64,000 nucleotides of DNA from Planctellipticum sp942493135. Lineage in GTDB: Bacteria > Planctomycetota > Planctomycetia > Planctomycetales > Planctomycetaceae. The translations under genes and the position numbers were made by a program. Below, one piece after another: positions 57,553 through 64,000 of the stretch. The stretch is taken from the NCBI GenBank assembly GCA_942493135.1, contig OW818684.1, positions 1,054,001-1,118,000 on the forward strand, given 5' to 3'. Each line of letters opens with the position of its first letter. The first letter of the stretch is position 1. The notes under the pieces are model-generated. The model worked only from the letters and a program-made list of their open reading frames with translations. It was not told where the DNA came from and did no database searches.

Positions 57553-59598
57553 TCACTCGCCGAAACGGAGGATGAATTCCGTGGGAGTGCTGGTGGACTT
57601 GGGGGACTTCAGTTCAATCACGATTTCGTCGGCGGAGACGCCGGTGATGGTGGCGGTTCCGCGGCCGGTGATGGGCTGGGTGGTGGCTGTGAAGAGGAAG
57701 ATGCTGCGCGGGGTGACGCGGGTGACGCCGCAGTTGGGGAGTATGGGGATTTCCTGCGGTTTCCAAGTGACATCATTCAACTGGATCGACATCGGGACCG
57801 CGGCCTCGCCTACCGGTTCGAACTTGAGCTCACGGGTGCTGAGGTGGAGACGGGCCGTTCCGGAGAACTGGGGGGCTTTAATGCGCAGCGTGTGGCGTGG
57901 CGATGAGAGGTCGTCGAGTTTCTTGCGGATGGAGGCCTGTTCGAGTCCCTGGGCTTTGGCGGCGGCCCGGGAGTACCAGTAGGCGGCTCGGCGATTGAGA
58001 GCGGCGGCGTGACGTTCGTCGGCCGCGGCGATCTGGCTCCAGAGATCGCCGAGAGTGGCTATGTCGGTTTCCGATCCGATTGCCGCCAATTCCAGTTCGC
58101 GCGAGGCCGCGTTCTGCAGCTTTGGATCCTGGCATTCGGCGAGGACCGACAGTCCATCGGACCAGCGGCCCAGGATACAGCAGAGAAACAGGCCGAGCTC
58201 CGCGCGGGCGACCGGGTCCGCGGGATCTTTCTCCAGTTGCGGCAGGAATGGAGCGAGACGGCTCCATTCCTGCCGGACAGACTCGATATAGGTGCTTTCC
58301 TCTTCGACGTCCGCAATCAGGCGGCGACTGCGAGTGGCCTCGGCCAGTTCACGGGCGAGGCCAATCAACTCGCCAGCCGCGTCAAATTCGCGGCGATGGC
58401 AGTCGCGAATCGCCAGCTCCAGAGACTCTCCCAGGAGAGCCTGAGTCGTGAATGTCGATGGCCGCATCGATTTCTGGAGACTGCGGAAAACCGTCACGGC
58501 GGAATCGTGGCCGGGGTCGCCATAGTCCTTGCGAAAATCGCGGAGAACTCCGACCGATCGGGCCACATCCCCGGCGGCGGCGAAGCGCTCTGCGGCACGG
58601 AGCAGGAGCAGGTAGCGAACGGCTGAGACTTCTTCAGTCGCAGCGGTGTCCCAGTACCGCTGCGCGAGATCGCGAGACTCTTTCGATAGGGGATCGTCAG
58701 GCGGATCGGCGCCGAAGACCTTGCCGATTAGAGCCTCTGCGACTTTTCGAGCGGCTTCATCGGGGATCGGTCGGCGTTGGTGGATGGGTTCGTCGGCCAA
58801 CGGAACGACCACCGACTTTGTCGGCTCTGCATCGGCGGCGGTGATCGGTGCACCGCGGGCGGCCCAGTTCACGAGGACCTGCATCAACCAGTAGCCGGGC
58901 GGGTCGCCGTACATGGGTTCGACGGAGGAGTAAGTGACTCGCCCATGGCCGAAGGGGAGCGTCACCAGTGCGGGGGCGCCTGCGTCGGAACCTTCGCCGC
59001 GCCGGAGGATGACAACATGGGGCGTGGAAACGGTGAAGTTGCCGGACTGGGCCAGGTAATCTCCTGAAGGGACCAACGATTCCGAGCCGGCAAAAACGAC
59101 ATCCGCCACTCCCTTGACCGGTTCGTATTTTGCGGTGTGGTAGAAGTGAGTCTTGATGCCGAACCGCGCCAAGTGGTCCATATGGCGGCCGTTGAAAGTA
59201 TTGAAGACCATCAGGTGTCCGCCGTGGCGGACGAACTGTTCCAGGCGTTGGAAGGCGGCCGGGGCTTTCTGGGCGGGGTTTCCCCAGTAGTCCATCGCGT
59301 TGGAACCGGCGACGATCAGGAAGTAGCGGCGGTAGTCGTCTCGCTGCGAGTCAAACGAAGCGACGGTGTCGAGTCCGGTGTGATGCTCTTTGCAGGCAGC
59401 TTCAATGACGGTGAATTCCTGCGGGACAGTGGAGATCAGGAGAACTCTCTGAGCGATGGCGCGCTGGAGCAGGGGGCAGTCGGCGGCCACAGCTGCGCTC
59501 TGTCCCAGCGCGGGAGAGCCGAATGCCAGGAATACCAAGAGGGTAATTCCCCGAGAAAGACGCAGGAGTTCCTCGCTGTAAGTCGGGGAGGGGAACAT
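57553..59598 (-). CDS. Secreted hypothetical protein, DUF4159/glutamine-amidotransferase-like N-terminus (681 aa)
   Basis: An N-terminal hydrophobic stretch (ITLLVFLAFGSPALGQ) marks secretion. Residues ~35-240 look like an alpha/beta, ThuA- or DUF4159-like domain (VLLISTVPQEFTVIEAACKE, YFLIVAGSNAMDYWGNPAQK, HGGHLMVFNTFNGRHMDHLA, FGHGRVTYSSVEPMYGDPPG), which often senses or binds a ligand without catalysis. The middle is helical, possibly TPR-like (LAQRYWDTAATEEVSAVRYL). The C-terminus is a beta-rich domain. It is 40 bp upstream of no other gene on this strand; the RDD operon starts just downstream and may be read with it. Confidence 0.7.
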   Translation of the reverse strand: MFPSPTYSEELLRLSRGITLLVFLAFGSPALGQSAAVAADCPLLQRAIAQRVLLISTVPQEFTVIEAACKEHHTGLDTVASFDSQRDDYRRYFLIVAGSNAMDYWGNPAQKAPAAFQRLEQFVRHGGHLMVFNTFNGRHMDHLARFGIKTHFYHTAKYEPVKGVADVVFAGSESLVPSGDYLAQSGNFTVSTPHVVILRRGEGSDAGAPALVTLPFGHGRVTYSSVEPMYGDPPGYWLMQVLVNWAARGAPITAADAEPTKSVVVPLADEPIHQRRPIPDEAARKVAEALIGKVFGADPPDDPLSKESRDLAQRYWDTAATEEVSAVRYLLLLRAAERFAAAGDVARSVGVLRDFRKDYGDPGHDSAVTVFRSLQKSMRPSTFTTQALLGESLELAIRDCHRREFDAAGELIGLARELAEATRSRRLIADVEEESTYIESVRQEWSRLAPFLPQLEKDPADPVARAELGLFLCCILGRWSDGLSVLAECQDPKLQNAASRELELAAIGSETDIATLGDLWSQIAAADERHAAALNRRAAYWYSRAAAKAQGLEQASIRKKLDDLSSPRHTLRIKAPQFSGTARLHLSTRELKFEPVGEAAVPMSIQLNDVTWKPQEIPILPNCGVTRVTPRSIFLFTATTQPITGRGTATITGVSADEIVIELKSPKSTSTPTEFILRFGE

Positions 59599-59810
59599 GC
59601 ATCGAACCTCAAGATCACGATATTACGACGTGCACATGAATCCAAGCGAGCGGAAACCTGGGTTGCGAGTATACCCCGTGTCAGTTTGCTGCTCCAGGTT
59701 GTACACACCGTCTCGGACAGATGGAGCGGAGCGAGTGCCGGGCGTGTTGTTGCGCTTCAACTACAAGGAAAGTTCGCCAACCCCGCCGGAATCGCACACG
59801 TCCCTTCCCC
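59599..59810. other. Spacer between two secreted-protein genes
   Basis: A 212-bp spacer with locally lower G+C. No gene or repeat was recognised. Confidence 0.3.
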
Positions 59811-60671
59811 TCACGGAAACTCCCGCTGCAGAAAAAAGTAGATCCAGTTCTCGAACGCCGCACTTGCCACCGACTTTTCGGTCCAGACCTCTGCGTCGTC
59901 CATCCGGAAGCGGATGGAGGCCGATGTCATCCGCGCGTGGGCGTACTCCCAGCGCAGCTTGCCGTCGCTGCTCTTGCGGGCTTCGATCAGGAGCAGCAAG
60001 TCCGGATTCGTGCCGGTGGAGGTCATCCCGAAAATCGCGCCCACCGGGAGCTTCGTCTGCGGATCGGAGTACTCGAAGATCGGCTTGGGAATGGTGCGAG
60101 TTTCCGCTCCGCTCGTGCCGTCGTCTTTGACGTCGAGCCGGGCCGTAAACCGATCCTTGAGCGATTTGATCTGGGCGATCCGGAGTCGGGGATTGTCGGC
60201 CGGCGCATCGGCCCCGGGGATCGGGATGAACGTCACTCCCGGCTTGCGGGCCGCGTAATCCCGATTGCCCGGCCAGCGGACCATCACGAGTTCCTCGGAG
60301 AGCGAGGCAAAGCAGATGGTCCACATCTGGCCGCCGCCGTGGTTGTTCCCTTCGACCTTCTGAAAGGCAACGGGCCGGGCGTCCCGCGTCCAGACCCACA
60401 AGGTTGCGTCGGGAATCAGCCGTTCTTCGTCCGAGTAACGAAAGACCGGATTGGGAACCAGTTCCACTTTCTGCTCGTCGCTTCGTTCGCCGGCGGGAAG
60501 CTTGATGCTCGTCCCTTCCGCGTAGGTTCGCATCCAGTTCGTGTAGCGATCCCTTCTCGCCTGAGCGGCCTGCTTCTCGGCGTCGTCTGCTGCGCAGAGG
60601 GGCGAGAGCGCGAAGGCCATCCAGAGGGCAGGCATTACGAGCGGGAAAAGTGAGGCAGGTGTGAGTTTCAT
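59811..60671 (-). CDS. Secreted hypothetical protein (286 aa)
   Basis: Signal peptide MKLTPASLFPLVMPALWMAFALSPLCAA from the ATG at 60671; the frame open to 60776 is not a signal. The mature part contains an internal duplication: VPNPVFRYSDEERLIPDATL and IPKPIFEYSDPQTKLPVGAI are two copies of the same unit, each followed by WVWTRDARPVAFQKVE or FGMTSTGTNPDLLLLIE, so it is probably two copies of one beta-rich domain. No family is recognised. Confidence 0.75.
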   Translation of the reverse strand: MKLTPASLFPLVMPALWMAFALSPLCAADDAEKQAAQARRDRYTNWMRTYAEGTSIKLPAGERSDEQKVELVPNPVFRYSDEERLIPDATLWVWTRDARPVAFQKVEGNNHGGGQMWTICFASLSEELVMVRWPGNRDYAARKPGVTFIPIPGADAPADNPRLRIAQIKSLKDRFTARLDVKDDGTSGAETRTIPKPIFEYSDPQTKLPVGAIFGMTSTGTNPDLLLLIEARKSSDGKLRWEYAHARMTSASIRFRMDDAEVWTEKSVASAAFENWIYFFLQREFP

Positions 60672-61005
60672 GTTGGAACTTGTGCTGGAGAAAGGCCTCA
60701 CGGGATCATCGGATTCCCGTGCAGATTCCTGAAAGTCTGTCCCATCTGGCCGGCGATTCGGCTCTACGCAACGCATTCAGAGTACAGACATTCTCGCTGC
60801 ATTCAAGACGGCAATGCGGATTGTTGCGATGTCGCCGGGGAGAGTTGCCGGTGTCCAGCCACCGCTGGGGCAACCTGCGTCCGACTGGCCTTCGAAGTCA
60901 GGCGGTTTTCGCGATGGAGGGGCTCGTTGTCCCTTGCACCTCGGTGTCGCGCCGCGAACACTGAAGGCTTGCAAGGCCGGTTCCTGAAGACACACCGGGA
61001 AGACC
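60672..61005. other. Divergent spacer, no gene seen
   Basis: The 334-bp region between divergent genes holds a minus-strand ORF (60777-61007) with no recognisable content. No repeat family of this window was found in it. Confidence 0.3.
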
Positions 61006-62115
61006 ATGTCGCCGAGCCATTCGAACTGGAACTACACGCAGCTCGAACAGGTCGTGCCGGTCGACGGCGGCAAGACGAAAGCTGTCGCCCTGGCGCAACA
61101 ACTGCAGGAGGCCGGGCACGTCTGGCGGCTGGTCGTTCTGCTGTTGAACGCCGATGGCGATGCGATTGCGGCGAGCGACTGGTTGCCGATCGGGGAACGG
61201 GGCAATGCCAGCCGGCTGATCGTGACCGGCGAACAGAGCGCGATGGTCGTCGTGACCGAGCGCATCAGCCTGTCGCCTCTCAATGACAGGGCGGTGTGGT
61301 TCGTCGTCCAATGGAGCGGCAGCACTATCGAAGTTTGCGAGATCGGACGCTGGTCCGGAATGAAGCCCGGCCTGGAATTCGACGGAAGGGCGCACAACGG
61401 AAGCATGATCTTCGCGGGGACGCATTATCCCGACTCGGCGACAGTTCCGACGCAATTTGGCCACTCGCGATTGTTCATCGGGAGATCGCAGGATGACCAG
61501 CTTTCCGAATTCCGCCAGTCGGATCTTGAAGCGGTTCACGTTTCTGGCCCGGTGTGGCTGGACGGCCGATTCTTCATCCTCGTGACATCGAACACATTTG
61601 AACGGGTTGAGTTGTGCGCGATTGACGCCGGCCTAAGCTGTCACAAGGTCGCCGAACTCGATCGGCGGAAGAACAAGCACCCGATGATCGGTCCGGCGCG
61701 AATGGCCCGCTTCGGCGACGCGCTGATCATGGTCTGGGCAACTTATCAGGACCGGGTGGGACCGAAGTCGCCACGGACCTGGCAGGGGAATCTGCGCGCA
61801 GCGAGCTATCGGCTCTGGACGGAAACATTGTCGCCGGCTTGCGAAGTGACGGGCGATGACAAAGTCGTCGCGGCGACGCTGCAGGTCCATGCGCCTGATG
61901 ACAGCGTTATTGTCACGCGGGAAAGTCGACCGAAACAGGACGGGGGGATGCGCGCGGACCAGTTCGGCGCACTTGAGGAATGCCACTGCGATCCGTTCGA
62001 GCTGCCGGAGAAGAGCGAGCGTCTGTTCATGCCGTGGGCGGACGGCCCGGTGCTGCGAGTTCACCGCTGTCCGGAGTCGTCGTCGTGGGTCAGCCTGCCG
62101 GTATTGCCGGAGTGA
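61006..62115 (+). CDS. Hypothetical protein (369 aa)
   Basis: GGGA precedes the ATG at 61006. No signal peptide. The sequence is beta-rich with repeated short blocks such as RLIVTGEQSAMVVVTERISL, MIFAGTHYPDSATV, PVWLDGRFFILVTSN and ARMARFGDALIMVWATYQD, which could be blades of a propeller. No catalytic motif or family recognised. It lies just upstream of the decayed cytochrome-type remnant, on the same strand. Confidence 0.65.
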   Translation: MSPSHSNWNYTQLEQVVPVDGGKTKAVALAQQLQEAGHVWRLVVLLLNADGDAIAASDWLPIGERGNASRLIVTGEQSAMVVVTERISLSPLNDRAVWFVVQWSGSTIEVCEIGRWSGMKPGLEFDGRAHNGSMIFAGTHYPDSATVPTQFGHSRLFIGRSQDDQLSEFRQSDLEAVHVSGPVWLDGRFFILVTSNTFERVELCAIDAGLSCHKVAELDRRKNKHPMIGPARMARFGDALIMVWATYQDRVGPKSPRTWQGNLRAASYRLWTETLSPACEVTGDDKVVAATLQVHAPDDSVIVTRESRPKQDGGMRADQFGALEECHCDPFELPEKSERLFMPWADGPVLRVHRCPESSSWVSLPVLPE

Positions 62116-62213
62116 TTGGTGCCCGGCCGTCGCAGCCGGCCCTGAAATGCGGGTTGCTCCCTGCTTCTCCACAGGCGACAATCGCATCGATAGCCGTTCA
62201 AGCGAGGTGTCGG

Positions 62214-62611
62214 ATGCGCGGCAGGGATTTGAATCTCGGGCTGGCCGTTCTTTTTGCCCCGGCGGGAGCGTCTGCCCGAGCCGAGGAACCTGGGCCGCTC
62301 AATTTCTCGCGGGACGTCCGGCGGATTCTCCCCGAGCACTGCCTCGGCTTCCACGGGGCGGATAGGCCGCAGGCCGAACTCGCGCGAAGCAGCCCTCGCC
62401 GGGGGGGAGAGCGGGCATGTCGGGATTGTGTCGGGGAAGCCCGCGGAGAACGAGCTGGTTCGCCGGATCACCGCCCGATCTGTCGGAGCGAATTCCGCCG
62501 GAGGGGACGAACAACAAGACCAAGTTCCTGCTGCGGCAGGCCTTCGGCGACTGCGACGAGGAATTCTTCAAACTCAGGCTGCTCGGACTGCGCAGGAGTC
62601 GGCACGCCTGA
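62214..62611 (+). pseudogene. Degenerate N-terminal fragment of a planctomycete cytochrome/DUF1549-type protein
   Basis: Family pieces occur in three frames in the right order. Frame 1 (from ATG 62214) has EEPGPLNFSRDVRRILPEHC then LGFHGADRPQAELA; the family has CFACHG there, so the heme Cys is lost. Frame 2 has GGESGHVGIVSGKPAENELV and RRITA. Frame 3 has SERIPPEGTNNKTKFLLRQ. At least two frameshifts and loss of everything C-terminal show a dead remnant of the cytochrome-plus-DUF1549/DUF1553 family, unlike the intact relative at 1144-3597. Confidence 0.7.
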
Positions 62612-62743
62612 GTCGGATGAGCCGGCATTTACACGTTCCATGCGTTTGTTGGAGTCGCTTGAGTGAGCGATAAGCGGCTTCGTGCTTCGGACTCCGACGG
62701 GATCGCCGGCATCAGCCGGCTATTTCGCGGAAGAGATGCGTAC

Positions 62744-63643
62744 GTGGCTCTTCATCGCATCGGACTCATCGGATTATGCCTGGTCACAGGATGCGGCCAG
62801 GGAAGTGGGAGCCGGATTGCCCATTATCGTGGAGGCGGCTCCTATTCCGGTGGCGGACCATCGGTTTCGCCGGATGGCAAGTACGTTCTCTTTTCGTCTC
62901 CGCGCACTGGCAATGGCGATATTTACCGGGTGAATATCGACGGCTCGAACGCGCAGCGACTGACTGCCGACATCAGCTTTGAATGTGATGCAGAATGCTC
63001 GCCGGACGGGCAGAGCATCGCCTTTATTCGTGAAGCGAGTGGGCAGGGCGATGTTTGGATTATGAATCCAGATGGAACCGGCCAGCGGCAATTGACGAGA
63101 AGTCGTGGCGACAAAGGCGGCCCCAAGTTTGCTCCAGACGGATTGCAGATTGTGTTTCATCGAATGGTTCCCGACCTGGAATCTCAAATTGGACCGTTCG
63201 GGGCCTGGGAACTCTACTCGATTGACGTGAGCACTGGCCTGGAAACGCGATTGACCGATAATCGGGTCAAGGATCTTTTTCCCGCAGTTGCTCCTGACGG
63301 CAAGAGTTTCGCTTTTGAAAGAGACGATCAGACTTGGGCGATGAACCGTGATGGAACGAATCCAAGACGACTTGGCTTCGGCTGGCGACCCGCGTTTTCT
63401 CCAGACGGCAAGCAGATTGTATCGATGGGAGGGCAATACGGACGACAGATCGACGTCGTGAATGTGGACGGGTCGGGACGTCGGACGATTTATTCCAAGA
63501 ACACCAGAGTGTCGCATCCGGTCTATTCGCCGGACGGGTTGGCAATCCTGTTTCTGGAAGAGCCGAGTGCCAGGGGTGTGGGAAGCATTATTATGCTTCG
63601 CCTGGACGGCACCGGGGCTAAGTTGATCGCGCAGACATGGTGA
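62744..63643 (+). CDS. TolB/PD40-repeat propeller lipoprotein (299 aa)
   Basis: Starting at the GTG at 62744 gives MALHRIGLIGLCLVTGCGQG, a lipoprotein signal with lipobox VTGC; the frame opens at a GTG at 62663, but that would bury the signal. Six or so PD40 repeats follow (VSPDGKYVLFSS, CSPDGQSIAFIRE, FAPDGLQIVFHR, VAPDGKSFAFERD, FSPDGKQIVSMGG and YSPDGLAILFLEE), forming a TolB-like beta-propeller. It is probably outer- or inner-membrane tethered and binds partners in the periplasm. It is right of the pseudogene with ~130 bp between. Confidence 0.82.
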   Translation: MALHRIGLIGLCLVTGCGQGSGSRIAHYRGGGSYSGGGPSVSPDGKYVLFSSPRTGNGDIYRVNIDGSNAQRLTADISFECDAECSPDGQSIAFIREASGQGDVWIMNPDGTGQRQLTRSRGDKGGPKFAPDGLQIVFHRMVPDLESQIGPFGAWELYSIDVSTGLETRLTDNRVKDLFPAVAPDGKSFAFERDDQTWAMNRDGTNPRRLGFGWRPAFSPDGKQIVSMGGQYGRQIDVVNVDGSGRRTIYSKNTRVSHPVYSPDGLAILFLEEPSARGVGSIIMLRLDGTGAKLIAQTW

Positions 63644-63759
63644 GCAGCGAGCCGGGCGGGTTGCCACAGCCCCACGGGACTTGCGGACGGCCGGCGAGTT
63701 TCCCAACCTTTGCGGGATCGCAGTTCGCGCACCCTGCCCGCCGAACGAAGGGATCAACC

Positions 63760-64000
63760 ATGAAATCCCGCATCATGTACATCGAAGACAAATCCGAGGG
63801 CCTGTCCGGCCCGGCGCGGATCGGTCGCGTTTCGTTTTCGAAGACCGGCAGCACGCTGCATTACGGCGGACGGGAGTTTCAATCGTTGAGAGGAAAGGGC
63901 TTCAAAGCCAATTACTGCGACGTCGAGACGGGGGACGAGATCTGGATCTCAGGTCCCAAGAAAGACGGCAGCGATTCGCTGTACGGCGGAGTGGTCGAGA
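63760..64000 (+). CDS. Conserved hypothetical protein, 5' part (continues past window)
   Basis: The frame is open from the ATG at 63760 (GGGA 8 bases before) to the window edge, giving 80 residues: MKSRIMYIEDKSEGLSGPAR, GRVSFSKTGSTLHYGGREFQ, KANYCDVETGDEIWISGPKK. This short, highly conserved protein occurs in many bacteria and is sometimes labelled 1-deoxy-D-xylulose-5-phosphate synthase, a name with no visible support. Function unknown. It needs the next sequence to complete. Confidence 0.8.
   Translation, partial: MKSRIMYIEDKSEGLSGPARIGRVSFSKTGSTLHYGGREFQSLRGKGFKANYCDVETGDEIWISGPKKDGSDSLYGGVVE

Overview
The window is G+C-rich chromosomal DNA from a planctomycete, most likely order Planctomycetales. 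The evidence is the protein content: a DUF1549/DUF1553 cytochrome-like protein, a pre-peptidase C-terminal (PPC) domain protein, a DUF1501 Tat protein, a PVC-type CxxCH heme protein of 1181 residues, a DUF4058 protein, and coaB and coaC as separate genes. I cannot name the species. No rRNA, tRNA or CRISPR array was seen.

Layout. At 0-6.2 kb there is a truncated unknown gene, a small membrane protein and two large secreted planctomycete proteins. At 6.5-16 kb a minus-strand housekeeping block runs pheA, tpiA, secG, yicC, gmk, rpoZ, coaC, coaB, ftsK, with repeat-filled spacers. At 16.5-21.2 kb the chaperone genes dnaK and clpB lie on the plus strand. At 21.2-25.2 kb is a lower-G+C island with three co-directional genes: a subtilisin-like (S8) protease, a trypsin-like protease with two C-terminal membrane segments, and an unrecognised membrane-anchored protein. 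This is the best candidate for an undescribed system. At 25.2-27.2 kb there is about 2 kb of repeat-only DNA, then at 27.2-28.9 kb an ORF partly built from repeats that runs in frame into a cupin. At 29.0-33.7 kb are csrA, a flavoprotein overlapping a radical SAM gene, and an asparagine-synthase-like gene. At 33.9-36.6 kb is a frameshifted WD40 protein, followed by a Ser/Thr kinase, a DUF5131 protein, an aminotransferase, purK/purE and DUF4058. At 44-52.4 kb are the PVC heme protein, small unknown genes, a zinc-ribbon protein, a DUF1501 protein and two tandem TerB-like genes. At 52.5-57.5 kb is a tight membrane operon (RDD, SpoIIM, membrane protein, DUF4129, DUF4350). At 57.5-64 kb are secreted unknown proteins, a decayed cytochrome/DUF1549-type remnant, a TolB-like lipoprotein and a gene cut by the window edge.

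Two large-scale patterns stand out. First, plus-strand G/C asymmetry reverses: C exceeds G from the left edge to about 20.7 kb, and G exceeds C from about 28.4 kb to the right edge, with genes on both strands in each arm. Second, the spacers carry several repeat families: palindromes that share a GTAGGG head but have different cores, degenerate heptad repeats, and longer tandem copies. Some of these repeats supply stop codons or coding sequence to real genes.

Coordinates come from reading the sequence. Start sites were chosen from start codons, Shine-Dalgarno-like sequence, family starts and signal peptides. Family names rest on motif recognition, with no database search.
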